Positions 8,027-17,093 of a stretch of DNA of 58,245 nt are shown one piece after another. Position numbers and translations under genes: made by a program. The notes below the pieces were generated by a model, which was not told the DNA's origin, searched no databases, and saw nothing but the letters and a program-made list of their open reading frames with translations. Source of the DNA: Acidimicrobiales bacterium (GTDB taxonomy: Bacteria; Actinomycetota; Acidimicrobiia; Acidimicrobiales; MedAcidi-G1); the NCBI GenBank assembly GCA_014240365.1, contig JAAZXC010000003.1, positions 1-58,245 on the forward strand, written 5' to 3'. Each line of letters starts with the position of its first letter. Position 1 is the first letter of the stretch.

Positions 8027-9460
8027 TCAGCTCCCGCTTCCGGCGATCTGTTTTGCGAGCATTTCCTTCATCTCCGCAAGCGCCCGCTCCTCGCTGACAC
8101 CCGGGATGTAGGTGGTTCCGGCCAACGGCACCTTGGCCATGGCGGAGGCCTCGTGCGTGAGGGCCGCGAGGTCCTCCGGCTCGAGGTTGTGGATGTTGGT
8201 CTTGCCGCAGGCCCTTGCCAGCAACTGGACCTCCATGGTCAGCGTGTGCAGGAAGTTGTAGACCCGCAGCGCCGCCTCTTCGATGTCGAGGCGTGCCCGG
8301 AGCTCTACGTCCTGTGTGGCAACACCCACCGGGCAACGACCCGTGTGGCAGTGGTAGCACTCGCCGGCCGGCACACCGATGGTGCCCTCGTAGTCGGTCA
8401 CGCCCTCGATGTGCTTGTTGCAGTTCAGCGCCATCAGTGCGGCGGTTCCGATGGCACACGCCTTCGCACCGAGGGCGAGGCACTTGGCTACGTCACCACC
8501 ATTTCGGATTCCACCGGCCACCACTAGGTCCACCTCGTCGACGAGGCCCACGTCCTCGAGAGCACGTCGAGCCTCGGGAATGGCCGCCATGAGCGGGATG
8601 CCGGTCTCCTCTGTGGCGAGGTGCGGCCCGGCTCCGGTTCCACCCTCCGCGCCATCCAGGAAGATGGAATCGGGGCCGCACTTGGCGGCCATCCGCACGT
8701 CGTCGTAGACCCGCGAGGAACCCAACTTGAGCTGGATCGGAATCTGGTAGTTGGTTGCCTCCCGGATCTCCTGGATCTTCAAGGAGAGGTCGTCGGGACC
8801 GATCCAGTCAGGGTGGCGTGCAGGGGACCGCTGGTCTATGCCGGCGGGCAGGGAGCGCATCTCGGCCACCTGCTCGGTGACCTTCTGGCCCATGAGATGA
8901 CCGCCCAGACCGACCTTGCAGCCCTGGCCGATGAAGAACTCGACGGCATCGGCAAGCATGAGGTGGTGCGGGTTGAAGCCGTAGCGGCTCTGGATGACCT
9001 GGTAGAACCATCTGGTGGATAGGTCCCGCTCGGGCGGAATCATGCCGCCCTCACCTGAACACGTGGCCGTTCCGGCCATTGAGGCGCCCTTGGCGAGAGC
9101 CGACTTGGCCTCGATCGAGAGCGCACCGAAGCTCATGCCCGTGATATAGACGGGGATGTCCAACTCCAGCGGCGTGTGTGCGAACCGGCCACCGATGACC
9201 GTCTTGGTTTCGCACTTCTCCCTGTAGCCCTCGATCACGAAGCGAGTCAGCGTTCCCGGCAGGAACACCAGCTCGTCCCAGTGCGGGATCTTCTTGAACA
9301 TCGAGAATCCACGCATCCGGTACCGACCCAGCTCGGCCTTCACGTGGATGTCGTTGATGACCTCCGGAGTGAAGATCTTGCTCTTACCGAGGACGTCGGT
9401 GGCGGAGTTCGTGACGGTAGGTGGGGTGTCTACCCCTTTGATGTCGTTTGCTTCTGGCAT
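8027..9460 (-). CDS. mgsC: N-methylglutamate synthase subunit C (glutamate-synthase FMN/Fe-S domain protein)
   Basis: The 477-aa protein matches the FMN-binding alpha/beta barrel of glutamate synthase (GlxD-type): ITGMSFGALSIEAKSALAKGA early on, the GGTGAGPHLATEETGIPL stretch in the barrel, GGIRNGGDVAKCLALGA for the phosphate of FMN, and a cysteine cluster (CYHCHTGRCPVGV) that fits a 3Fe-4S site. With MgsA and MgsB it should make N-methylglutamate from gamma-glutamylmethylamide or methylamine and glutamate. The second ATG (9460) is preferred because AGGAGG lies eight bases before it; the first ATG (9466) touches that sequence. Confidence 0.85.
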   Translation of the reverse strand: MPEANDIKGVDTPPTVTNSATDVLGKSKIFTPEVINDIHVKAELGRYRMRGFSMFKKIPHWDELVFLPGTLTRFVIEGYREKCETKTVIGGRFAHTPLELDIPVYITGMSFGALSIEAKSALAKGASMAGTATCSGEGGMIPPERDLSTRWFYQVIQSRYGFNPHHLMLADAVEFFIGQGCKVGLGGHLMGQKVTEQVAEMRSLPAGIDQRSPARHPDWIGPDDLSLKIQEIREATNYQIPIQLKLGSSRVYDDVRMAAKCGPDSIFLDGAEGGTGAGPHLATEETGIPLMAAIPEARRALEDVGLVDEVDLVVAGGIRNGGDVAKCLALGAKACAIGTAALMALNCNKHIEGVTDYEGTIGVPAGECYHCHTGRCPVGVATQDVELRARLDIEEAALRVYNFLHTLTMEVQLLARACGKTNIHNLEPEDLAALTHEASAMAKVPLAGTTYIPGVSEERALAEMKEMLAKQIAGSGS

Positions 9461-9472
9461 CGTCATCTCCTC

Positions 9473-10264
9473 CTAGAGCACGAGCTTGCGCTCGGAGGGC
9501 TCCAGCGCGTCGTAGTTGTGGAGCACCTTGCCGCACTCGAACTTGTTGAAGTCCGGCGGGGTGCCGAGGTCGTATATCGCGAACTTGCGGTTGATGAACT
9601 CGTGGTCGTCGTCGGTCATCTCGGCCGGTACGCAGTCCACGCCGAGCGAGGCGATCTTCCCGCCGACATAGATGACGCCGTCGTACATGGAGTCGCCCAG
9701 GCCATCATGGGCGTCGCCACAGATGATCTGGTGGCCTCTCTGCATCATGAAGCCGGTGTTGATGCCGGCACTTCCCATGGTGATGATCGTGCCGCCCTTC
9801 TGGTCTATACCCGTCCTGGCGCCGACGTTGCCCTTGATGACCAGGTCGCCGCCTCGGAGGGCGGCCCCTGTCAGGGAGCCGGCGGGACCCTCGACGACGA
9901 TGGACCCGGACATCATGTTCTCGCCCAGTGCCCAGCCGACACGACCGTTGATCTGGACCTCGGGTCCGTCTATGAGGCCACAGGCGTACCAGCCGGGGCT
10001 TCCTTCGAAGGTCAGCTTGCAACGCTTCAAGATGCCCACACCGAGGGAGTGCTTGGACCCCGGATTCACGATGGTGACCTCGTTGACGCCCTCGTCGTAG
10101 ACGATGCGCTTCAACTCCAGGTTGATCTTGCGGGTCGTGAGGTCGGTGGCGTCTATCGTGGCCATCGCACCGTCGATCACCGCCGTCATCGGCGGCTCCG
10201 GATCCGGCTCGACGAGGCCCCGGGCGTCGTATACGACGCCGCTCTTGGTGTTCATACCTGCCAT
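9473..10264 (-). CDS. mgsB: N-methylglutamate synthase subunit B (GltB C-terminal GXGXG-type)
   Basis: The 263-aa protein has the repeated GXXXG beta-helix pattern of the glutamate synthase C-terminal domain, for example around residues 100-160 (VGWALGENMMSGSIVVEG, then GNVGARTG and GSAGINTGF). In class I glutamate synthases this helix holds the amidotransferase and synthase domains together; here it is a separate subunit, as in GlxC and MgsB. ATG 10264 has GAGGTG five bases upstream. The gene overlaps the end of mgsA by 13 bases; a second ATG at 10255 would give an ATGA overlap. Confidence 0.83.
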   Translation of the reverse strand: MAGMNTKSGVVYDARGLVEPDPEPPMTAVIDGAMATIDATDLTTRKINLELKRIVYDEGVNEVTIVNPGSKHSLGVGILKRCKLTFEGSPGWYACGLIDGPEVQINGRVGWALGENMMSGSIVVEGPAGSLTGAALRGGDLVIKGNVGARTGIDQKGGTIITMGSAGINTGFMMQRGHQIICGDAHDGLGDSMYDGVIYVGGKIASLGVDCVPAEMTDDDHEFINRKFAIYDLGTPPDFNKFECGKVLHNYDALEPSERKLVL

Positions 10265-11181
10265 GTCAACACCTCATTCTCGAACGGATCCCTGGTCTCG
10301 ACCTCGGTTCCGACGAGTGCCCGGATAGCGACCTCCTCGGAGGCCATTGCCACCAGGTTCTCGGTCTCCATGAGCACCAACGGCTTGGCCGCCATCTCGT
10401 CCTTTGCAATTCCCAACTCGTTGCCGGTGGCTACGAGATAGGTGTACACACCGTCGAAATCGTCAAGGCTGTGCTTCATGGCCGTCTCTAGCGAAAGGCC
10501 GTTCTCGAGCTGCTGTGCCAGGTACACGGCGATGATCTCGGAGTCGCACTGGGACTGGAACCGGTGGCCCATCCGCTCGAGGCGACGCCGCCACATGTGG
10601 TAGTTGGTGAGCTGGCCGTTGTGCACGACCGCCACGTCGGCGAACGGATAGGCCCAGTAGGGATGGGCGCTGGCCAGGTCCACGTCGGACTCGGTGGCCA
10701 TCCGGACGTGCCCGATGCCGTGCGTGCCCGACACCTTGGCGAGCCCGTACTGGTCATGCACAGTGTTGGCGTCGCCGAGGTCCTTGATGATCTCGAGCGA
10801 GCTACCCAGTGAGAGCACCTTGCAGCCCGGGATGTCCTCCAGGTAGTCGGCGAGGGGCTTCAGGTCCCCGCCGTAACGGATGGTCGCCCGGAAGGCGTAA
10901 CCGGTCTCGTTCTGGATGGTCGCCACCTCGGCGCCGATCTTTGCGAGACGTGACTCGACCTCGGCCCGGTTCCTCTCCAACTTCTCGTCCATGCCGAAGC
11001 CGGTGAAGTCGTTGGGCTCCGCCAGCATGAACCGGACGATGACCATCTCATCGGCCGGTCCGTAGATGGCGTAACCCGTTGAATCGGGGCCCCGGTGCTT
11101 CATGGAGTTGAGCATCGCTGTGAGCTCGTCGCCGATACTGGCTGCTCCGTCGCGGTGGATGATGCCGGCTATGCCGCACAT
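10252..11181 (-). CDS. mgsA: N-methylglutamate synthase subunit A (class II glutamine amidotransferase)
   Basis: The 309-aa protein begins MCGIAGIIHRDG, so after removal of Met the cysteine is the N-terminal nucleophile of class II (Ntn) glutamine amidotransferases. KHRGPDSTGYAIYG, GTHGIGHVRMATESDVD and the VVHNGQLTNY segment supply the usual oxyanion and glutamine-binding residues. It corresponds to GlxB/MgsA and would hydrolyse gamma-glutamylmethylamide, passing methylamine to MgsC. AGGAGA precedes the ATG. Without the gmaS neighbour, a glutamate-synthase-like role would be equally possible. Confidence 0.84.
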   Translation of the reverse strand: MCGIAGIIHRDGAASIGDELTAMLNSMKHRGPDSTGYAIYGPADEMVIVRFMLAEPNDFTGFGMDEKLERNRAEVESRLAKIGAEVATIQNETGYAFRATIRYGGDLKPLADYLEDIPGCKVLSLGSSLEIIKDLGDANTVHDQYGLAKVSGTHGIGHVRMATESDVDLASAHPYWAYPFADVAVVHNGQLTNYHMWRRRLERMGHRFQSQCDSEIIAVYLAQQLENGLSLETAMKHSLDDFDGVYTYLVATGNELGIAKDEMAAKPLVLMETENLVAMASEEVAIRALVGTEVETRDPFENEVLTWQV

Positions 11182-11217
11182 GGCGTGTCTCCTGCTATCT
11201 GTGTCTCGGGGGGTGCC

Positions 11218-12627
11218 CTACGGAAGGATGTCGAGGTACTCCTCGACGTCCCAGTCGGTCACCGAGGCCATGAAGCGCTCCCACTCATCGCGCTTGTAGT
11301 GCTCGAAGACCCTGTACATGTCGCCGGGGAGGGCGCTCTTGACGACCTCGTCCTTGTCGAGGGCGATGAGTGCCTCGCCGAGCGACATCGGGATCTTCTT
11401 GACGTCCTTGCCCTGGTCCATGGCCTCGTAGATGTTGCGCTCCTCAGGCGGTCCCGGGTCCAGGTCGTTGTCCAGACCGTCCTCCATGGACTTGATAAGT
11501 GCGGCCATTGTCAGGTACGGGTTCACCGCCGAGTCCACCGAGCGGTACTCGAAGCGCCCCGGAGCGCTGATGCGCAGGGCGGTGGTGCGGTTCTGGAAGC
11601 CCCAGTCGGCGAACACCGGAGCCCAGAAACCGGTATCCCAGAGGCGCCGGTACGAGTTCACGGTCGGTGAACCCAGGCAGGTCAACGCATCCAGGTGCTT
11701 CATGATCCCGCCGATGGCCTGCATGCCGATCGCGCCGGGGATCTGCATGTCGTCGCCCTCGGGCATGAACTTGTTCTCGCCACCCTCGTCGGGCTCGCCG
11801 GTCCAGAGGGAGATGTTGTGGTGGCAGCCGTTGGCCGACACGCCCATGAACGGCTTGGGCATGAAGCACGGGAAGGCGCCCATCTCACGACCCACCTGCT
11901 TGCAGATCTGGCGGTAGGTGGTGAGCCTGTCGGCCGTCAGCTCGGCACGGTCGAAGTTGAAGTTCAGCTCGAGTTGGCCGGGCGCGTCCTCGTGATCGCC
12001 CTGGATCATGTCCAGGCCCATGGCCTCGCCGTACTCCACCACCCGGTGGATGAGCGGCTGCAGCTCGGCGAACTGGTCGATGTGGTAGCAGTTCGGCTTG
12101 GTGAGGCCCTCGACGGTGGGCTTGCCGTTGGAGTCGGTCTTGAGCCACATCATCTCAGGCTCGCAGCCGGCCCGGAGGTGGAGGCCGGTCTTGGCCTCGA
12201 ACTCCTTGTGGATGCGGTGCAGGTTGCCGCGGCAGTCCGACGTCAGGAATGCGCCCGGTTCCACCTCTTCCTCACGGCCCCGGAAAAGAGTGCAGAAGAC
12301 GCGGGCGGTCTTGGGGTCCCACGGGAGCTTGCAGAAGGTCTCGGTCTCGGCGACACCGACCAGCTCGCGTGACTCGGCGCCGTAGCCGATGTAGTGGCCG
12401 TGGCGATCGGTGAACAGGTTGGCCGTGGAGCCGTAGACCAGCTGGAAGCCCTTGTTGGCGATTGTGGCGAAGTGCTTGGCGGGGATGCCCTTGCCCATGA
12501 TCCGACCGGTGACGGAAACGAACTGGCAGTAGAGGTACTGGATCTCCTCGACCTCGATCCGCCTCTGGATCTCGGCGACCTGCTCGGCCCGTCCCGGTGC
12601 CTCGATGAACTCCTGGATGTCAGTCAT
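11218..12627 (-). CDS. gmaS: Gamma-glutamylmethylamide synthetase (glutamine-synthetase family)
   Basis: The 469-aa protein is a glutamine-synthetase-family ligase with the ATP/glutamate core: EPEMMW, GQLELNF for metal binding, NGCHHNISLW for ATP and glutamate, and NRTTALRIS plus RFEYRSVDSAVNPYL near the end. GmaS joins glutamate and monomethylamine at the cost of ATP. The specific call rests on its place first in an operon with mgsABC and back to back with tdm; by sequence alone GlnT-type glutamine synthetase is hard to exclude. A strong GAGGGGGAA ribosome site precedes the ATG. Confidence 0.82.
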   Translation of the reverse strand: MTDIQEFIEAPGRAEQVAEIQRRIEVEEIQYLYCQFVSVTGRIMGKGIPAKHFATIANKGFQLVYGSTANLFTDRHGHYIGYGAESRELVGVAETETFCKLPWDPKTARVFCTLFRGREEEVEPGAFLTSDCRGNLHRIHKEFEAKTGLHLRAGCEPEMMWLKTDSNGKPTVEGLTKPNCYHIDQFAELQPLIHRVVEYGEAMGLDMIQGDHEDAPGQLELNFNFDRAELTADRLTTYRQICKQVGREMGAFPCFMPKPFMGVSANGCHHNISLWTGEPDEGGENKFMPEGDDMQIPGAIGMQAIGGIMKHLDALTCLGSPTVNSYRRLWDTGFWAPVFADWGFQNRTTALRISAPGRFEYRSVDSAVNPYLTMAALIKSMEDGLDNDLDPGPPEERNIYEAMDQGKDVKKIPMSLGEALIALDKDEVVKSALPGDMYRVFEHYKRDEWERFMASVTDWDVEEYLDILP

Positions 12628-12888
12628 AATTTCCCCCTCGCGCCCTGGGCGCTTTCCACCTGACCACCGGTTTCCATTGAAATGTGCCCGCGGTCACGTC
12701 TGTCGGACTGGGGTACCATAGCAATCAAGCACAAGTACTGCTAGTGAAATCTTCCACCGCAGGAAACTCTCTCTACACACAGGGGCGATTGCTTGAGTTA
12801 CGCTGGCTGACAAGGTTTTGCGATGGTGTAGCCGCAGATGGCGAGGCATCGACAGGCACGGAAACGGGTTGCCGAGGGGGGAAGAAGG
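12628..12888. promoter_or_regulatory. Divergent control region between gmaS and tdm
   Basis: These 261 bases must hold both promoters. I see TCAAGCA at 12725-12731 mirrored by TGCTTGA at 12790-12796, the palindrome AGTACT within 12733-12740, and strong ribosome sites at each end. No clear -10/-35 pair or known operator could be assigned. The distance and the mirrored heptamers fit joint control of both genes by one regulator. Confidence 0.5.
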
Positions 12889-15234
12889 ATGACGATCACG
12901 GTGGCAGAGCGGTCCCGGCTACTCATGCCCGGCATGGCCAACTTCGAACCCGGCGTGGAGCGCTACCGGGTCACCGGAGGCGCTGTCACCGCCGTCCTCA
13001 TGGGCGCCGGTGACAGGCTCGAGATCATCGATCCCGAGGGCTGCCAGCCCGTGGAGGTGGCCGCATTCGACCGGGATGGAAAGTCCGATCCCGGCCTGCT
13101 GGGCCATTCGTCGGGGGCTCCGGCCACCGGCATCGCCGCGATCCTGGCCGGCAACCAGCACGACGCCAGCCGGGTGGCTGACGCCCTCGCCCTGAGGGGC
13201 ATCGACCTGGGCGCCACCACCGCCATCCACTGCTTCTCGCAAGACTCGGCGCCCGCAGAGACCATCTGGATGACCGCCTCGGCCGACGTGGTGTGCGTGA
13301 TCGGCGTACCGGGCGGCGACATGTCACCGGAGGAACAGAACACACCTACCGATGTCATTGCCTTCATCCACCGAACCGCTCCCCCGGCGCCGGGCCTCGA
13401 GATCCTCCCCACCCCGCTGGCCGACCAGAACCAGGACCTCCGCATCCGGGCCGCCACGGCACGGGCCTACGAGGTGAAGGCAGGCGAGTTCATCCAGGTC
13501 ATCGACGTGGAAGGACGCGAGTGCTCGGACTTCCAGTGCTTCGACGCCGCCCAGCTGGACGGCGGCGTGGAGGCTGCGCTGGACGCCACCGTCACCCGCA
13601 GCCTCCTGGGCGCCAGCTACCCGATGCCGGGCCTCTACGCCAAGTACTTCACGCATGACTTCCAACCGATGGTCGAGATCATCCACGACACCGTTGGACG
13701 CCACGACACCTTCAACACGGCCTGCAACGCCAAGTACTACGAGGACATGGGCTACCCGGGCCACATCAACTGCAGCGACAACTTCAACTCGGTGCTGGCC
13801 CCGTACGGCATCGCCCCCCGCAGTGGGTGGGGAGCCATCAACTTCTTCTACAACACCAACCTGGACGACTCGAACCAACTCTTCTTCGAGGAGCCGTGGT
13901 CCCGACCCGGCGACTACGTCCTGCTCGAGGCCCTGACCGACCTGATCTGCGTCTCGTCAGCGTGCCCGTGTGACATCGACGCCGCCAACGGTTGGCAGCC
14001 CACCGACATCCATGTCCGCGTCTACCCGGCAACCAACACCTTCAAGAAAGCGACGGCCTTTCGCATGACCACCGATGCCGACCCAGAGCTGACAAAGGAG
14101 ACCGGCTTCCACCCCCGGACGTCGGCCCTCACCCGGAACTTCACAGAATACAACGGCTACTGGTTGGCCAACAGCTACACCAACCACGGCCCGATCGACG
14201 AGTACTGGGCCACCCGCGAGAAGGCCGGGATCATCGACCTCTCACCGCTGCGCAAGTACGAGGTGACGGGCCCCGATGCCGAACTGCTGCTGCAGACATG
14301 CATGACACGCAATATCCGCAAGCTGGCCGTCTACCAGATCGTCTACACGGCCATGTGCTACGACACCGGTGGGATGATCGACGACGGAACCCTGTTCCGG
14401 CTGGGTCCCGACAACTTCCGGTGGATCGGCGGCTCGGACGCCAGCGGGCTCTGGCTGCGCAGGCAGGCCAAGGAACTCGGCCTCCACGCATGGGTCCGCG
14501 ACTCCACCGACCAGCTCCACAACGTGCAGGTCCAGGGGCCACTCAGCCGGGAGATCCTCTCGGCGGTCATCTGGACCCGGCCCGACCAGGCACCGGCCGA
14601 GGAGCTGGGCTGGTTCCGGCTCTCGATCGCCAGGATCGGCCAGGCTGACGGCATCCCGATCATTCTTTCGCGCACCGGTTACACGGGCGAGCTGGGATTC
14701 GAGGTCTTCTGCCACCCGTCGAAGGCGCCGGAGGTGTGGGACGCCATCTGGGAGGCGGGGGAACCCAAGGGCCTCACGCCGCTCGGGTTCGAAGCCCTGG
14801 ACATGCTGCGCGTCGAGGCCGGGCTGGTCTACGCCGGTGCCGAGTTCTGCGACCAGACCAACCCCTTCGAAGCCGGCATCGGCTTCACGGTTCCTCTCAA
14901 GACCAAGGAGGACGACTTCATTGGCCGCGATGCCCTGGTCAGGGCCAAGGAGCACCCGCAACGCGTTCTGGTGGGTCTGGACCTGGTCGGCGACGACCTG
15001 GTGGGCAACGGCGACCCGGTCATGATCGACCGCCAACAGGTCGGCACGATCACCAGCGGGGCCCGGTCACCGATCCTGCGAAAGAACATCGCCCTCGCCC
15101 GGATGTCCATCGAGCACTCGGAGATCGGCACCGAGGTCGAGGTGGGAAAGATGGACGGTCACCAGAAGCGCCTACCGGCGACCGTCGTGCGCTTCCCGCA
15201 CTACGACCCGGACAAGGAGCGCGTACGTAGCTAG
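12889..15234 (+). CDS. tdm: Trimethylamine N-oxide demethylase Tdm (DUF1989-GcvT fusion)
   Basis: The 781-aa protein has a DUF1989 (urea-carboxylase-associated) half at about residues 10-375, and a GcvT/aminomethyltransferase folate-binding half at about 395-775 (LSPLRKYEVTG, SRTGYTGELGFEVF, LGFEALDMLRVEAGL). This layout is that of Tdm, which splits TMAO into dimethylamine and formaldehyde; the folate domain can trap the formaldehyde. Cys279, Cys295 and Cys359 have exactly the spacing (16 and 64) of the zinc-binding Cys263, Cys279 and Cys343 that I recall for Methylocella silvestris Tdm. The ATG at 12889 follows GAGGGGGGA; an in-frame ATG at 12838 lacks such a site. It diverges from gmaS. Confidence 0.87.
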   Translation: MTITVAERSRLLMPGMANFEPGVERYRVTGGAVTAVLMGAGDRLEIIDPEGCQPVEVAAFDRDGKSDPGLLGHSSGAPATGIAAILAGNQHDASRVADALALRGIDLGATTAIHCFSQDSAPAETIWMTASADVVCVIGVPGGDMSPEEQNTPTDVIAFIHRTAPPAPGLEILPTPLADQNQDLRIRAATARAYEVKAGEFIQVIDVEGRECSDFQCFDAAQLDGGVEAALDATVTRSLLGASYPMPGLYAKYFTHDFQPMVEIIHDTVGRHDTFNTACNAKYYEDMGYPGHINCSDNFNSVLAPYGIAPRSGWGAINFFYNTNLDDSNQLFFEEPWSRPGDYVLLEALTDLICVSSACPCDIDAANGWQPTDIHVRVYPATNTFKKATAFRMTTDADPELTKETGFHPRTSALTRNFTEYNGYWLANSYTNHGPIDEYWATREKAGIIDLSPLRKYEVTGPDAELLLQTCMTRNIRKLAVYQIVYTAMCYDTGGMIDDGTLFRLGPDNFRWIGGSDASGLWLRRQAKELGLHAWVRDSTDQLHNVQVQGPLSREILSAVIWTRPDQAPAEELGWFRLSIARIGQADGIPIILSRTGYTGELGFEVFCHPSKAPEVWDAIWEAGEPKGLTPLGFEALDMLRVEAGLVYAGAEFCDQTNPFEAGIGFTVPLKTKEDDFIGRDALVRAKEHPQRVLVGLDLVGDDLVGNGDPVMIDRQQVGTITSGARSPILRKNIALARMSIEHSEIGTEVEVGKMDGHQKRLPATVVRFPHYDPDKERVRS

Positions 15235-15239
15235 CCAGC

Positions 15240-15283
15240 CCAGCCCGGGGACACCGTCCGGCACGGGCCCGGCTCCGGGCTGG
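15240..15283. terminator. Shared hairpin between tdm and the convergent FAD oxidase
   Basis: CCAGCCCGG at 15240-15248 is perfectly mirrored by CCGGGCTGG at 15275-15283, six bases after the tdm stop. A 9-bp GC stem between convergent genes is a good candidate for a two-way terminator, although no T-run follows. Confidence 0.55.
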
Positions 15284-15327
15284 CGGCGCGTTGGCAGGTG
15301 GGTCACGCAGCCCACCGGATCTTGGGC

Positions 15328-16533
15328 CTACATGCGGAAGCGGGCCCGGAACTGGTCACGGTCCACCTCCGTAGGCCACGGGTCCCCAAGGAGCATCCCC
15401 GCGGCCAGACCACCGAGCGCCGGTGCGCACTTGGCGGCGTAGCCGTTGCCACCGACACAGCAGGCAATCCGCTCGGCACCTGCGTTCACGCCCGGACCCA
15501 CCCAGTCAATGGCCGGATGGCCGGTCGGCGTGTAGGTGGTGACGCATGAGCCGGTCCACCGGCCAGTCCACCGCAGGCCCGGGAGCAGGCCCCTGACCGT
15601 GCTGTCGAGGCGAGCCGCCACCGCCGGATCACCGTCGGTCCGGTACCACGCAGACAGGTCGGCTGGCGGAACCCGGACGTGGTCGTCGTGTGGCGTGCCG
15701 ATCTTGAGCACGTGGTGGCCCGGTCGGGCCGGATCCGGTACCGGTGGAGTCAGGTAGAGGTCTCCGGCCGGATCGGCGTGCTTGGCGATGATGCTGGGCA
15801 TCCCCGACAACCGGTCCGCCTCATCGCTGCCAAGGTCCACGTACAACTGGGTGTGCAGTGCGTACTCGACGTCCAGACCGGCCAGCGGCGTGTCGCCGTG
15901 CCCCGAGAAGGCCCCGGTGGCCAGCAGCACCCGGTCGGCGCTGATCGGACCGACGTCGGTACCGATCTCGACGCAGTGTCCTGAGACCGTAACCGACCCG
16001 ACCAGTGCGTCGACCACGGTCGCTCTGGCCCCGACAGCGGCGAGAACCTCAGCGCGGACATGTGCCCGCGGGTCCACGTAGCCGGCGGGTGCAGGCTCGT
16101 ACATGGTGTCCAGGCCCTCCGCAAGGGACAGGTACGACATGGCGGCCATGGCTTCGGTCGCCGGACGACGGCTGCACCCCAGGTCGAATCTCTGGTCGGC
16201 GATGGCCAGGAGGTCTATTCCCTCCGACGCCTCCACCCACAGGTGGCCAGTCCCGACCACGCAGCTGATACCGGTACGGGCCGTCAGCATCTCGAACTGT
16301 TCCACCGATCGCTGCGCCAGCCAGGCGCGGAGCGGATCCGGGTCGATCGTGCGAGAGACGCGGGCGATGTCGTGGTGGCTGGCGAACACACCGGTGTGGC
16401 TGCGATGGTCGGTCGGCTCCGGCTGGCCGATGAGGACCACATCGCAACCGGCGTCGGCCAGACGCCGGGCAGCCGAACTTCCGAGCATGCCGCACCCGAC
16501 CACGGCGACGTCGTAGCGGTGGCCGCCTATCAA
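15328..16533 (-). CDS. FAD-dependent oxidase, monomeric sarcosine/N-methylamine oxidase-like
   Basis: The 401-aa protein has the DAO-type FAD-binding start (VAVVGCGMLGSSAARRLADAG at residues 9-29), a middle GTGHLWV strand, and the C-terminal segment GHPAIDWVGPG plus GNGYAAKCAPALG that contacts the flavin. Length and motifs fit the monomeric sarcosine oxidase/N-methyltryptophan oxidase group, which demethylates secondary amines to give formaldehyde and peroxide. It is the last gene of the minus-strand run from amt and ends tail to tail with tdm. A role in handling dimethylamine, sarcosine or N-methylglutamate is inference. Confidence 0.75.
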   Translation of the reverse strand: MIGGHRYDVAVVGCGMLGSSAARRLADAGCDVVLIGQPEPTDHRSHTGVFASHHDIARVSRTIDPDPLRAWLAQRSVEQFEMLTARTGISCVVGTGHLWVEASEGIDLLAIADQRFDLGCSRRPATEAMAAMSYLSLAEGLDTMYEPAPAGYVDPRAHVRAEVLAAVGARATVVDALVGSVTVSGHCVEIGTDVGPISADRVLLATGAFSGHGDTPLAGLDVEYALHTQLYVDLGSDEADRLSGMPSIIAKHADPAGDLYLTPPVPDPARPGHHVLKIGTPHDDHVRVPPADLSAWYRTDGDPAVAARLDSTVRGLLPGLRWTGRWTGSCVTTYTPTGHPAIDWVGPGVNAGAERIACCVGGNGYAAKCAPALGGLAAGMLLGDPWPTEVDRDQFRARFRM

Positions 16534-16558
16534 CTTGAGATGCCAGGCAACTGGATGG

Positions 16559-16912
16559 TCAGTCCTCCCCGGGTGGCCTCACCTCGGCGAACATGTTCCA
16601 GACGAGGAAGACGACGGCCACGGTGGCCGCCAGTGCGCTGGTGAGGAGCCCCAGGCTCCGGATGAACTCGCCGCCGGACAACCATGCCCGCCACAGCACG
16701 GCTGCAGAGAAGCCAGCTGCGAACCACGCCAGATGGCTACCCATGCGGATCATCGCGATCATCACGATGGCCGTGAGGATCGCCAACTGTCCCTCGCCGA
16801 CCTGGATACCCCTCAGGGTCCGCCCTTCATCAACGGCCCACGGCAGGAACGTTGAGAAAACGATGGCGGCAGCGGCCACCTCCGCAACGCGGAGGCGCGC
16901 CGCCGCCCTCAT
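16559..16912 (-). CDS. Small four-helix membrane protein
   Basis: The 117-aa product has four likely membrane helices (about residues 10-27, 43-56, 61-78 and 88-108). Its start, with FSTFLPWAVDEG followed by GIQVGEGQLAIL, is a pattern I have seen in unassigned actinobacterial membrane proteins. GGAGAAG precedes the ATG by seven bases. It lies between the miniproteins after amt and the FAD oxidase. No function can be given. Confidence 0.7.
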   Translation of the reverse strand: MRAAARLRVAEVAAAAIVFSTFLPWAVDEGRTLRGIQVGEGQLAILTAIVMIAMIRMGSHLAWFAAGFSAAVLWRAWLSGGEFIRSLGLLTSALAATVAVVFLVWNMFAEVRPPGED

Positions 16913-16948
16913 CTGACTACTTCTCCTGGTGACTGCTACTCGCCAGAG

Positions 16949-17092
16949 CTAGCAGCAGGTACCGCCGCCGCCGACGACGTTCACCGCGATGATGACGAAC
17001 ACAATGCACAGAGCTGACAGGAGCAGCATCCCACGCTCGTAACTCTTCTTATGGGTGTGGTTCTCCTGGAACTCGATCTGCTTGCCGGCCAT
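16949..17092 (-). CDS. 47-aa single-helix miniprotein with a Gly4-Thr-Cys-Cys tail
   Basis: The product reads MAGKQIEFQENHTHKKSYER and then a hydrophobic helix (residues 21-40) ending VVGGGGTCC. The start overlaps the tail of the previous gene closely: one base separates that stop from this ATG, and a strong GGGAGGTGAG ribosome site lies inside the previous gene. The polar end is rich in His and Lys. The helix should sit in the membrane with the glycine-cysteine tail outside or within it. The twin cysteines at the very end could be lipidated, bind metal or form a disulfide. I know no family. Confidence 0.72.
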   Translation of the reverse strand: MAGKQIEFQENHTHKKSYERGMLLLSALCIVFVIIAVNVVGGGGTCC

Positions 17093-17093
17093 C

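Noticed and set aside
12628-12888. GlnR box between gmaS and tdm
   Set aside because: A GAAAC-n6-TACAC pair exists near 12764, but the half-sites are in the wrong order and isolated.
12889-15234. Simple glycine-cleavage T protein or urea carboxylase-associated protein
   Set aside because: The fusion of both domains with matched zinc-ligand spacing fits Tdm better.
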